NCBI GenBank assembly: GCA_937888665.1
Contig: CALBET010000455.1
Coordinates: 1-18,527 of the forward strand
Direction of reading: 5' to 3'
DNA from: an uncultured Acidobacteriota bacterium
GTDB taxonomy: Bacteria; Acidobacteriota; Vicinamibacteria; Vicinamibacterales; UBA8438
DNA length: 18,527 nt
In this document: positions 1 through 7,883 of the stretch, piece after piece
How the letters are laid out: each line of letters begins with the position of its first letter
Numbering within the stretch: the first letter of the stretch is position 1
The notes under the pieces: generated by a model
Seen by the model: only the letters and a program-made list of their open reading frames with translations
Database searches by the model: none
Told to the model about the DNA's origin: nothing
Translations under genes and position numbers: made by a program

Positions 1-1047
1 ACCAACGTCTTCAACGATAGCGCGGAAGAGCGGGACCTTACGGCGACCCCGTCGGCGACACTGCTAGCGACATCGCTGTTTGATCGGTTTCGGGTCGGCA
101 CCACGCTGAGGGCGGACTACGTCTGGTATCAGGAATTCGACAGTGAGCGTTCGGTCAATACGGATGTTGCGGTCAGGGTTGAGGCTTATCTCGATCGGGT
201 GCGGCCCTGGGTGTCCGGCGGGTTCTCCCGGACTCGCGAACGCCAGGGCTTCGAGATCGATTCCCGAGCGCAGCGCCAGCGCCCCACGCTCGGGGCGGGG
301 GTCGACTGGGTCTTGGGGAGCCGCACGTCCGTGGCGTTGTCTGGGCAGTTCGAGCGTCCACGCTATGCCGATGTGGCCACATTTTCTGGCGTTTCGCTGG
401 CTGACCAGCTCAACGGCGCGCGGGCGAGCTATCGAGCCGGACTACTGTTTGATCTCACACCGTTGACCACCCTCAGGGTGGACGGCGAGCGGGCCACGGC
501 GTCGTTTGACGGAGGTTCGGTGCGGGACAACGAATCGTGGGCCGTCCTGCCGAGTCTTGTGTTCCAGCCTGATGCGGCCCTGTCCGGTCAGGTGATGGTG
601 GGATATCGCTCGCTGACCCCGAAGAACGTGGCGCTCGTGGGGTTCCAGGGCGTCGTGGCAGAGGGAGCACTGTCGCTCACGTTGCTGGATATTACGCAGA
701 TCAGCATCGAGGGTAGCCGCAGCGTTGAGTACTCCTTCGAGGAGCTGCACCCCTACTACGTGCAAAGTGGCGGGCGGGTGGTGATTACGCAACAGATCGG
801 CGGCCCGTTCGACGTCTCCGTCATAGGCGGGGTCTATCGGTTGGCTTTTCGCGATCTGCCCGACGACCAGGCGGGGCCCAGAGGCACCGAACGGCTGACC
901 ACCGCCGGATTCAGGGTCGGGTACCGCTTGGGTGAAACGATGCTGTTTGGCATCCACGGGGAGTTCGCGAAACGACGCTCGACCTCCAGGCCAAATCGGG
1001 ACTACGATCGGATTTTCTACTATGGGTCCATCTCCTATCTTCTCTAG
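1..1047 (+). CDS. Outer-membrane beta-barrel protein of EPS locus (5' end outside window)
   Basis: The reading frame is open from the first base, so the true start lies upstream; 348 residues are visible and the stop is TAG at 1045-1047. The protein consists of alternating polar/hydrophobic strands with many Arg, Gly, Tyr and Ser residues and short turns. It has no long hydrophobic helix and ends in an aromatic-rich strand (YYGSISYLL), as expected for an integral outer-membrane barrel. It resembles the beta-barrel porin 2-like proteins (BBP2_2 type) often encoded beside wza genes in EPS clusters. That assignment is by appearance and context, not by a clear motif. Its end overlaps the wza-like gene by 26 bp, which implies co-translation. 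The likely role is the outer-membrane conduit, or part of it, for polysaccharide export. An unrelated barrel porin is possible. Confidence 0.72.
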   Translation, partial: TNVFNDSAEERDLTATPSATLLATSLFDRFRVGTTLRADYVWYQEFDSERSVNTDVAVRVEAYLDRVRPWVSGGFSRTRERQGFEIDSRAQRQRPTLGAGVDWVLGSRTSVALSGQFERPRYADVATFSGVSLADQLNGARASYRAGLLFDLTPLTTLRVDGERATASFDGGSVRDNESWAVLPSLVFQPDAALSGQVMVGYRSLTPKNVALVGFQGVVAEGALSLTLLDITQISIEGSRSVEYSFEELHPYYVQSGGRVVITQQIGGPFDVSVIGGVYRLAFRDLPDDQAGPRGTERLTTAGFRVGYRLGETMLFGIHGEFAKRRSTSRPNRDYDRIFYYGSISYLL

Positions 1048-1909
1048 CCGAACCCCTCGCCGGTGGCCGTCGCGAGCACGTCGCGCTGTTGCCGCGGGGC
1101 TGACCATGCTGGTCGCCCTGGGCATGGGCGGGGCCGCGTCGGGGCAGCCGACGGGGCCAGCCGACTATGTCGTCGGTCCTCAGGACGTGGTGCAAGTGAC
1201 GGTGTTCGACGAGCCCGATCTGTCCGGCCCATACACAGTTGATGTGTCCGGCGCGATTACCCTGAATTTCATCGGTCGGGTATTGGTCGAAGGGTTGACG
1301 TTGCGCGAGATCCAGCGGGAGGTCGCCGACCGGCTCAGTGGCGGGTTTCTCATCAATCCGCAGGTGAGTACGGAGATCCAGAATTATCGTAGCCGGAGCG
1401 TGTATGTGCTCGGCCAGGTCGTCAATCCTGGAATCTATCAGCACTCAGGCAACCTGAGTCTTATCGAGGTCCTCGCACAGGCGGGTGGCGTGACCGCTCA
1501 GGCGGGGAACGAGCTGCAGATCGTGCGGCCGGCGGAGGACGCGGCCACCGGTGTGCCCTCTGTCTCTGCCGACGAGTCGCAGAACGAGGTCATTTCGGTG
1601 AGCCTCGACGAAATTCGAACCGGGCGTTCTGCGCTGCTGACATTGCAGGATGGCGACCGCGTGAACGTGCCCAAGGCGGCGGTGTTTTTCGTGACCGGCC
1701 AGGTCAGTGCGTCCGGCTCATATGTCTGGACGAAGGGCATCACCGTGGAACAAGCGATTGCGCTGGCCGGCGGGTACACGAGCCGTGGCTCGGATCGAGG
1801 AATTCGTGTCAGACGCACGGTGGACGGCGAAAAGGTTGAAGTCGATGTCAGGGAAGACGATGTCGTTCAACCGGAGGACACGATCTACATTCGCCCCCGC
1901 CGGTTCTAG
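1022..1909 (+). CDS. Polysaccharide export protein, Wza/OPX family
   Basis: 295 residues. The ATG at 1022 is chosen because it precedes a good signal peptide: an Arg-rich n-region at residues 10-21, a hydrophobic core at 22-40, and probable cleavage after Ala-Ser-Gly41. In-frame ATGs at 932 (extended) and 1106 (too short an n-region) are less likely. The mature protein starts with a polysaccharide-export (PES) domain at about 47-120, with the typical ADYVVGPQDVVQVTVFDEP opening. Two SLBB-like domains follow at about 125-200 and 228-290, the first with the typical VYVLGQVVNPGIY. It should form the periplasmic ring that carries polymer from the Wzc homologue to the outer membrane. There is no lipobox cysteine, and the chain ends right after the last SLBB (IYIRPRRF) without the amphipathic helix by which E. 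coli Wza (379 residues) crosses the membrane. The adjacent barrel may supply the pore. Confidence 0.93.
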   Translation: MGPSPIFSSRTPRRWPSRARRAVAAGLTMLVALGMGGAASGQPTGPADYVVGPQDVVQVTVFDEPDLSGPYTVDVSGAITLNFIGRVLVEGLTLREIQREVADRLSGGFLINPQVSTEIQNYRSRSVYVLGQVVNPGIYQHSGNLSLIEVLAQAGGVTAQAGNELQIVRPAEDAATGVPSVSADESQNEVISVSLDEIRTGRSALLTLQDGDRVNVPKAAVFFVTGQVSASGSYVWTKGITVEQAIALAGGYTSRGSDRGIRVRRTVDGEKVEVDVREDDVVQPEDTIYIRPRRF

Positions 1910-1914
1910 TACTT

Positions 1915-2027
1915 AGGACCCTGGTCGGGTCCTTAGACGGGGCTGCGCCCCGAACCCCCCGCGGCCACTCCGCGGGGACCCCGAATGCCCCACTCCGTGG
2001 CCGCGGGGCGCGCATTGTCGCGCGCCC
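1915..2027. repeat. Cluster of GC-rich palindromes between wza-like gene and first GT
   Basis: The 161-bp gap (1910-2070) holds four consecutive inverted repeats. The arms are 1915-1921/1927-1933 (7 bp, 5-nt loop), 1938-1943/1947-1952 (6 bp, 3-nt loop), 1957-1964/1970-1977 (8 bp, 5-nt loop) and 2006-2013/2020-2027 (8 bp, 6-nt loop). In addition, 1957-1968 is a perfect 12-bp inverted match to 1997-2008, which excludes the third and fourth hairpins. The octamer CCACTCCG is repeated at 1965 and 1990. None of the hairpins is followed by a T-run. The region could be a partial terminator or attenuator that lowers expression of the GT genes relative to the export genes, a processing or stability element, or a copy of a dispersed intergenic repeat. 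The repeats are seen directly; the function is inferred. Confidence 0.6.
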
Positions 2028-2070
2028 GGCTCCTTGTTGGCTTTCTGCAGCGGTCGAGCGCGCCGGCCCG

Positions 2071-3279
2071 ATGCGCCTGATTTTCCTCAGCACATCAAGT
2101 CAGCTCGGGGGCTCCGAAGCGAGCCTCCGAGATGTGCTCGTCAGCTTGCGGAGGGCTCAGCCGAGTTGGGCGCTCGCATTGGTGGCTCCGGCAGAGGGTC
2201 CTCTGGTCACCGCCGTTCGCGCCCAGGGTGTGAGTATCGACATCTTGCCCTTTCCACCGGCCCTCGCGCGTTTCGGCGAGCGCGGCGCCGCCTCAGCCGG
2301 AACTCATGCAGCCCTACGGCTGGCCCGGGCCGCGTTAGTGGTGCCGGGATATCTGCGTAGATTGCGCGCGGTGATCCGGGCGCGACGAGCCGACCTGATC
2401 CACGCCAACGGCTTCAAGACGCACCTTCTCGGCGCAGCGGCGAAGCCACGGGGGACGGCGCTGGTGTGGCACATGCACGAGTACTTGCGGCAACGTCCAC
2501 TGAGTTCCATGCTGCTCCGACGGCTTGCCCCGCGTTGCGACGCGATCGTCGCGGTCTCCGAGAGCGTCGCCCTCGATGTCCGCCGTGTTTTTGGCGACCG
2601 GACCCCCGTGTCGACGGTCTACAACGGCATCGACCTCGACCGTTTCCAGCCAACCGGTCCGACGCTTGATCTCGATCAGCTGGCCGGGTTGCCGCCCGCC
2701 CCCGCAACCAGCGTCAGGGTGGGACTGGTGGCGGTGATGGCGCACTGGAAAGGCCATGATCTCTTTCTGGACGCGATGGCCGCGCTGCCTCGCGACCTGC
2801 AGGTTCGGGGATACGTTGTCGGCGGTCCAATCTACGAGACGGAGGCGAGTCAGCGGTCGCTCGACGGCCTGCGGGCGCGCGCGCAGAGGTTGGGATTGGA
2901 CGACCGCGTCGGGTTCACGGGTTTCGTCGACGTGCCTGAACAGGCGATGCGGGCGCTCGACGTGGTCGTGCACGCGAGCATTGAGCCCGAACCGTTCGGG
3001 CTGGTCATCGCCGAAGCGATGGCGTGCGGGCGGGCGGTGGTGGCCAGTCGCGCCGGCGGCGCGGCGGAGATCATCGACGATGGCGTCGACGGCGTGTACT
3101 TCCCCCCGGGTGACGCGAAGGCACTGGCGGCGGCCGTGATTGATCTGGTCCGGCGGCCTGACCGGAGACGCCGCTTGGGTGCCGCCGGTCGTCGGCGAGC
3201 GGCTCGCTTCGATCGGTCTCTGCTTGCCGACGCCTTGGTTCCGGTGTACATCGCCGCGGCGCGCCGGGCCGGGCGGTAA
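2071..3279 (+). CDS. GT4-family glycosyltransferase (GT 1 of 6)
   Basis: 402 residues, the usual size of a GT-B fold retaining glycosyltransferase. The N-terminal domain opens with MRLIFLSTSSQLGGSEASL, where the Gly-Gly loop is typical of the GT4 acceptor/donor cleft. The C-terminal donor-binding domain has the HWKGHDLFLDA segment (Lys contacts donor phosphate in the family) and the E-x7-E motif, EPFGLVIAE with Glu307 and Glu315. It ends in an Arg-rich helix. It should transfer a sugar from a nucleotide donor to the lipid-linked EPS intermediate at the cytoplasmic face of the inner membrane; the sugar cannot be read from sequence. It is the first gene after the palindrome cluster, its ribosome site is weak, and its stop overlaps the next start (TAATG). 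Confidence 0.9.
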   Translation: MRLIFLSTSSQLGGSEASLRDVLVSLRRAQPSWALALVAPAEGPLVTAVRAQGVSIDILPFPPALARFGERGAASAGTHAALRLARAALVVPGYLRRLRAVIRARRADLIHANGFKTHLLGAAAKPRGTALVWHMHEYLRQRPLSSMLLRRLAPRCDAIVAVSESVALDVRRVFGDRTPVSTVYNGIDLDRFQPTGPTLDLDQLAGLPPAPATSVRVGLVAVMAHWKGHDLFLDAMAALPRDLQVRGYVVGGPIYETEASQRSLDGLRARAQRLGLDDRVGFTGFVDVPEQAMRALDVVVHASIEPEPFGLVIAEAMACGRAVVASRAGGAAEIIDDGVDGVYFPPGDAKALAAAVIDLVRRPDRRRRLGAAGRRRAARFDRSLLADALVPVYIAAARRAGR

Positions 3280-4391
3280 TGCGGATTCTCCATCTCTACA
3301 GTGGCAACCTGTTCGGTGGCATCGAGACGCTTCTCGTCCTGCTCGCCCGCGACCGCGGTCTGTGCCCGACAATGGAGCCGGTCTTCGGTTTGTGCTTCGG
3401 TGGGCGACTGGCCGACGAGATTCATGAGGTCGGTGCTACGGTGTTTCAACTGGGAGCGGTACGGGCGTCCAGGCCGATGACGATCCTCCGTGCGCGGCGC
3501 GCCCTCCGTCGGGTGATCGACGCCGAACGGTTCGACGCGGTGGTGTCGCATTCCCCTTGGGTGAGCGGTGTGTTCGGGCCGGTGCTCCGCCGAGGTGCGC
3601 CGCCCCTGGTGCAGTGGCTGCACAACCCGTTGACCGATTCCTGGGTTGATCGGTGGGGACTTCGGACGAGGCCCCGCATGGTCCTGTGCAATTCGCGATA
3701 CACCGCCGCCGCGGCGACGTCAAGGTTTCCGCAGTCGACAATCGAGTGGATGTACTATCCGGTTCGTCTGACCGTGCCTCGACCGGCCGGAGAGGCTCGG
3801 GAGGCAGTGCGGAGAGAACTCGCAACGCCTGACGACGCGGTCGTCATCCTGCAAGCGAGCCGGATGCAGTCTTGGAAGGGTCACCACGCGCATCTGGACG
3901 CGCTGGCCCTGCTCCGAGAGGTCCCCAACTGGGTGTTGTGGGTGGTGGGCGGCGCCCAACGACCCTTCGAGACCCGCTATCTGGCTGGATTGCGCGCCCG
4001 CGCGTCGGACCTGGGCATCGCCGATCGGGTCCGGTTCGTGGGCGAGCGTGGCGACGTGAGCCAGGTGATGGCGGCGGCGGATATCTACTGTCAGCCCAAC
4101 ACCGAGCCGGAACCGTTCGGCATCGTATTCTTGGAGGCGCTCGCCGCCGGTTTGCCAGTGATCGCCGGTGACCTCGGTGGGCCTCGTGAAGTGGTGGACA
4201 GCTCTTGCGGGGTCCTCGTTCCGTCGGGCGATATCGAGGTGCTCGCGAGCACGCTCCGCGGCTTGATCGGCGATAGAGCTCGGCGCCGCCAGCTCGGCAC
4301 GCAGGGTCCTGGTCGCGCCCGTGCGCTCTGCGATCCGGCGACACAGCTCGGCCGCTTGTCGGACCTCCTGGGGCAGGTCGTGTCGCCGTGA
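3279..4391 (+). CDS. GT4-family glycosyltransferase (GT 2 of 6)
   Basis: 370 residues. The start ATG shares one base with the stop of the previous gene, so the two are probably translationally coupled. The GT-B architecture is visible: N-terminal MRILHLYSGNLFGGIETL with the Gly-Gly loop, a central linker around residue 190, MQSWKGHHAHLDA in the donor domain, and the E-x7-E motif EPFGIVFLE with Glu278 and Glu286. It shares the EPEPFG context and general layout with the preceding GT, which suggests related enzymes or an old duplication. It probably adds one sugar to the growing repeat unit on the polyprenyl carrier. Donor and linkage are unknown. It ends with a GTGA overlap with the methyltransferase gene. 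Confidence 0.9.
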   Translation: MRILHLYSGNLFGGIETLLVLLARDRGLCPTMEPVFGLCFGGRLADEIHEVGATVFQLGAVRASRPMTILRARRALRRVIDAERFDAVVSHSPWVSGVFGPVLRRGAPPLVQWLHNPLTDSWVDRWGLRTRPRMVLCNSRYTAAAATSRFPQSTIEWMYYPVRLTVPRPAGEAREAVRRELATPDDAVVILQASRMQSWKGHHAHLDALALLREVPNWVLWVVGGAQRPFETRYLAGLRARASDLGIADRVRFVGERGDVSQVMAAADIYCQPNTEPEPFGIVFLEALAAGLPVIAGDLGGPREVVDSSCGVLVPSGDIEVLASTLRGLIGDRARRRQLGTQGPGRARALCDPATQLGRLSDLLGQVVSP

Positions 4392-5350
4392 CCAGGAGCG
4401 GTGTTCCTGAGTCCGGTGTAGACCTGCCGGCCGTTGACCCGGCGCCCTGGTGGGTGTCACCTGCCAGCTGGATCGCACGGCGGTTGCCTGCGGGCCGATA
4501 CCCGTTCATTCATCACGTGTGTCCTCGGCCGAATAGACGGTTCTGGGCTTCCTTGCCCGCCGCGCTTGGCGGCTCGATGTTTCTTTGTGACCTGCGCGAT
4601 TCGATCAGCCGTGAGGCGTGTCTGACCGGTCAGTATGAGCCGCAAGAGACGACGTTGCTTCGTGCGCTGCTGAAGCCGGGCATGACGGTGGTCGATGTCG
4701 GGGCCAACTGGGGCTATCACACCCTGCTGGCCGCACATCTGGTTGGGCGCGGCGGCCGGGTCATCAGCGTTGAGCCTGATCCGCGACTGTTCGGGACCCT
4801 GTCGCTCAACATTGCGCGCAACGGCCTAGGTCATGTTTCGGCGCGGCAGATTGCGGCGGCCGATGCCCCGGGGCGGCTACGCTTGCTCGGCTATGATCCG
4901 AGCGACGGCAACTACGGCGTGTCGCAGCTCGCGGTCGACGACGGTGGGGGCGACGACGCGTTTTTGGTTGAGGCCCGTGACCTGGACGGGTTGTTGGCGG
5001 ACATGGACGTACCTCACGTCGACGTCATGAAGATGGACGTCGAAGGCGCCGAGGCGTTGGCACTCCCAGGGCTTGAGCGGATGCTCAAGACAGGCGGTAT
5101 CCGCCGGTTGCTGCTCGAATTGCACCCCGCGGCACTCGCTGCGCGCGGAACTCGGCCGGAGACAGTGCTTGCCGGGCTCACCGCCCACCGGTATCGCGTC
5201 TGGAGCCTCGACCACTCGCGGGAGATGTCGAGGCGGGTCGCCTACGGTCGCGTCGCGACGCTCGACGAACTCTTGAAACCGGCGGACGCTGATGCCATCA
5301 ACGGCTCATGGCCGCATCTGCTGCTCACCGCGCCAGGGGTTGCATTCTGA
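4388..5350 (+). CDS. FkbM-family SAM-dependent methyltransferase
   Basis: 320 residues starting at GTG 4388, which overlaps the preceding TGA by 4 bp. The Rossmann-fold SAM-binding core begins with motif I, VVDVGANWGYHT, at residues 101-112. The acidic end of strand 2 is Glu129 in VEPDP. The FkbM signature KMDVEGAE lies at 216-222, with Asp217 and Glu219. FkbM-type enzymes methylate hydroxyl groups of sugars and natural products. In an EPS operon the likely role is O-methylation of a sugar in the repeat unit or at the chain end. The first 65 residues before the core are Trp/Arg/Pro-rich and unassigned. The stop shares one base with the next ATG, which again points to coupled translation. Confidence 0.88.
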   Translation: MTRSGVPESGVDLPAVDPAPWWVSPASWIARRLPAGRYPFIHHVCPRPNRRFWASLPAALGGSMFLCDLRDSISREACLTGQYEPQETTLLRALLKPGMTVVDVGANWGYHTLLAAHLVGRGGRVISVEPDPRLFGTLSLNIARNGLGHVSARQIAAADAPGRLRLLGYDPSDGNYGVSQLAVDDGGGDDAFLVEARDLDGLLADMDVPHVDVMKMDVEGAEALALPGLERMLKTGGIRRLLLELHPAALAARGTRPETVLAGLTAHRYRVWSLDHSREMSRRVAYGRVATLDELLKPADADAINGSWPHLLLTAPGVAF

Positions 5351-6744
5351 TGGCGCAATCACCCATCCATCCCGACGACATTCAGTCCTACGGACGAGCC
5401 GGCGGTGCCGCCAACATCGCGCCGATCTGGCGTCTCAGCCAATGGACCATCGCCGAATGGTTCATCGTCAGCCAGACGATGTTGCCCGCGATGCTGCTGC
5501 TTCCGGGCACGCAAGGTTTGCGGTTTCCCGTCCGGATGTCCACCTTCTTGCTGAGCCTCGGCATCTTGGCCTACATGGTGCTGTTTCGCAATATCTCGCT
5601 GCCGAAGCATCCGGCCCAGCCATGGCTTGTCGCCACGGTTGTCTATCTGGCGGTGATGGTCGGTCACCCGATGACCAACTCGCCGACCGGTGGGTTGGCT
5701 CAGGTCGGGCTGTATCTATGCGTGATGAGCCCGCTGTTCTGGGCGCCGAGTGTGGTGCGCACGCCTGAGCACCTGCGCCGGCTGGTGGTGTTGTTGCTGA
5801 TTATGAACGGTGTCAACGCCCTTGTGGGCGTGCTGCAGGTCTACGATCCTGACACCTGGATGCCAGCCGAATTCTCGCGCATCGTCACCGGGTCTCGGTA
5901 TGGGCTCGGCGCGGTGTCGTACATCGGGGCGGAGGGACAGCGCATTATCCGACCGCCGGGATTGTTCGATACGCCCGGGGCGGTCGCCGGGCCGGGCATG
6001 TTCGCCGCTCTTTTGGGCGCCGTGTTCGCGGCCAGTCGTATTCCGGTCGTCTATCGTGTGGTTGCCGGCGGCCTCGCCATTGCCGGCATCATGGCTATCT
6101 ATCTCAGCCAGGTACGGACCTCGCTGGTCTTTCTGGTCGTGATGATGCTGGTCTATCTGGCCGCGCTGTTCGTCCAGCGTCGCGTCGCGAGTGCCACCGC
6201 ATTTGCGACGATGCTGGCCGTCATCGTCTTTGGTGGATTATCGCTGGCCCTGACGCTCGGTGGGACAGCCGTCATGGACCGGGTGACGACCTTGTTCGCT
6301 CAGGACCCGTTCGAACTCTACTATGCGAGCCGCGGGGGACAGGTCGCGTATGCGTTTGGGGACGTCGTCGACGCCCCGTTCGGGTCAGGGCTCGGCCGGT
6401 GGGGCATGATTGCCTACTATTTCTTCGACCCGACGAACTTCGATTCCCCCTCGATCTGGGCCGAGATTCAGATCGCGGGCTGGCTGATCGATGGCGGACT
6501 GGTCGTCCTCACGACCTACGGTGTCGCCCTCATCGTGACCGGGCTCTACGAGTGGCGAGTGACCCGCCGAGCTTCTGATGGGTGGGTGCGCGCCTGCGGC
6601 GCGGTGGTGTTGGCCGCGAACATCGGGACGGCCCTGCTGTGCATCACCTTCACGCCGTTCCTCACCGCGATCGGGATGCAGTACTGGTTCCTCTCTGGTG
6701 CTCTGTTCGGGGTTGTCGAGGGCCAATCGGACCGCGACACATGA
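5350..6744 (+). CDS. Polytopic membrane protein, O-antigen polymerase/ligase-like (Wzy candidate)
   Basis: 464 residues from ATG 5350, which overlaps the FkbM stop by one base. An in-frame ATG at 5308 lies inside the FkbM gene and adds a non-hydrophobic tail, so it is not preferred. About 10-12 hydrophobic segments are visible. Wzy/ligase-like features are the RPPGLFDTPGAVAGPGMF segment, an Arg after a membrane helix in LSQVRTSL, and PFGSGLGRWGMIAYYFF before the last helices. The classical NHFA and HNxFL motifs of the other ligase-like gene in this window are absent, so it is a divergent member. Its position in the middle of the GT run makes it the best candidate for the repeat-unit polymerase of this pathway, acting at the periplasmic face. 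It ends in an ATGA overlap with the next GT. Confidence 0.75.
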   Translation: MAQSPIHPDDIQSYGRAGGAANIAPIWRLSQWTIAEWFIVSQTMLPAMLLLPGTQGLRFPVRMSTFLLSLGILAYMVLFRNISLPKHPAQPWLVATVVYLAVMVGHPMTNSPTGGLAQVGLYLCVMSPLFWAPSVVRTPEHLRRLVVLLLIMNGVNALVGVLQVYDPDTWMPAEFSRIVTGSRYGLGAVSYIGAEGQRIIRPPGLFDTPGAVAGPGMFAALLGAVFAASRIPVVYRVVAGGLAIAGIMAIYLSQVRTSLVFLVVMMLVYLAALFVQRRVASATAFATMLAVIVFGGLSLALTLGGTAVMDRVTTLFAQDPFELYYASRGGQVAYAFGDVVDAPFGSGLGRWGMIAYYFFDPTNFDSPSIWAEIQIAGWLIDGGLVVLTTYGVALIVTGLYEWRVTRRASDGWVRACGAVVLAANIGTALLCITFTPFLTAIGMQYWFLSGALFGVVEGQSDRDT

Positions 6745-7883
6745 CGCCGTGGCTTCTGATTTCCGGGGACTTTACCCGTCACGGCGGCATGGATCGCGCG
6801 AACCTGGCGCTGGCCGACCATCTGGCTGCTGATCCGGACGTCGAACTCCACCTGGTGGCGCACCGGGTCGATACCGAGATGCTGGGGCCGTCGCACGTCC
6901 AAATTCATAGGGTCTCTCGTCCCGGCGGTTCGCATGTCCTCGGGGGCCCCTTGCTGGCAAGATCGGGTCGCCACCACGCGGGGCGGATCGCGCGAGAGGG
7001 CGGCCGGGTGATCGTCAACGGTGGCAACTGCGTGTGGGGTGACGTCTCCTGGGTGCACTACGTCCACGCGGCCTACGAGCCGGAGACGCGCACCAGCGTG
7101 ACTCGTCGCCTCAAGGACCGGCTCGGGCGCCGCCTGAATCTCCGGCACGAACGGCAGACGTTGGGCGCCGTGCGGCTGGCGATCTGTAATAGCCGACGAA
7201 CCCAGCGGGATCTCGTCGACAGACTCGGCGTGCCTGAAGCGCGCACGCGGGTGATCTACTACGGGATAGACGCGGACTGCTTTGCGCAGGTCGGTCCGGA
7301 TGCGGCCCGGGCGGCGCGGGCAGCGCTGGGCTGGCCGTCGGACCGACCTCAGGTCCTCTTCGTCGGGGCGCTGGGTGACCGCCGCAAGGGGTTCGACACT
7401 CTGTTCGACGCCTGGGTGACCTTGTGCCAGGACACGCGCTGGGATGGCCACCTGGTGGTCGTCGGCGCCGGAGCCGAGCGGCCGGTGTGGCAGCGTCGCC
7501 TGGAGCAGGCGGAACTCGGGTCCCGCGCGACCTTCCTGGGGTGTCGGACCGATGTCGCGCGGATCATCGCAGCCAGCGACGTCATGGTGCACCCGGCCCG
7601 TTATGAAGCGTATGGGTTGGGTGTCCACGAGGCGTTGTGCCGCGGCGTCCCGGCCATGGTTAGTGCCGATGCGGGCGTGGCGGAGCGCTATCCCGCCCAG
7701 CTTGACGACCTGTTGTTGCGCAACCCGGACAGTGCGGATGAGCTGGCGGAGCGGCTCCGCGCCTGGCGCGCCCGTCGCGGTGCGATCCGCCGCGAGATGC
7801 GCTCGTTCGCCGCGGCGCTTCGAGGCCGCGGCTGGCCTCAGATGGCGGCCGATATCGTTGCCGCGGTCCGTGATTGTGCCTGA
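6741..7883 (+). CDS. GT4-family glycosyltransferase (GT 3 of 6)
   Basis: 380 residues. The start is ATG 6741, part of an ATGA overlap with the upstream stop, and gives a standard N-terminus (MTPWLLISGDFTRHGGMDRA) with the Gly-Gly loop. A longer in-frame version from 6582 would lie inside the polymerase gene and add residues that do not look like a GT. The central region has CNSRRTQRDL, the loop where many GT4 enzymes read CNS or VS before the linker. The donor domain has LGDRRKGFDTLFDAW and the E-x7-E motif EAYGLGVHE (Glu289, Glu297). It is a cytoplasmic-face EPS glycosyltransferase of unknown sugar specificity. Its 3' end overlaps the next GT by up to 14 bp, depending on the start. Confidence 0.88.
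   Translation: MTPWLLISGDFTRHGGMDRANLALADHLAADPDVELHLVAHRVDTEMLGPSHVQIHRVSRPGGSHVLGGPLLARSGRHHAGRIAREGGRVIVNGGNCVWGDVSWVHYVHAAYEPETRTSVTRRLKDRLGRRLNLRHERQTLGAVRLAICNSRRTQRDLVDRLGVPEARTRVIYYGIDADCFAQVGPDAARAARAALGWPSDRPQVLFVGALGDRRKGFDTLFDAWVTLCQDTRWDGHLVVVGAGAERPVWQRRLEQAELGSRATFLGCRTDVARIIAASDVMVHPARYEAYGLGVHEALCRGVPAMVSADAGVAERYPAQLDDLLLRNPDSADELAERLRAWRARRGAIRREMRSFAAALRGRGWPQMAADIVAAVRDCA

Noticed and set aside
932..1021. N-terminal extension of the wza-like protein from ATG 932
   Set aside because: It would overlap the barrel gene by 116 bp and place a Cys/Arg-rich stretch before a good signal peptide that begins at 1022.
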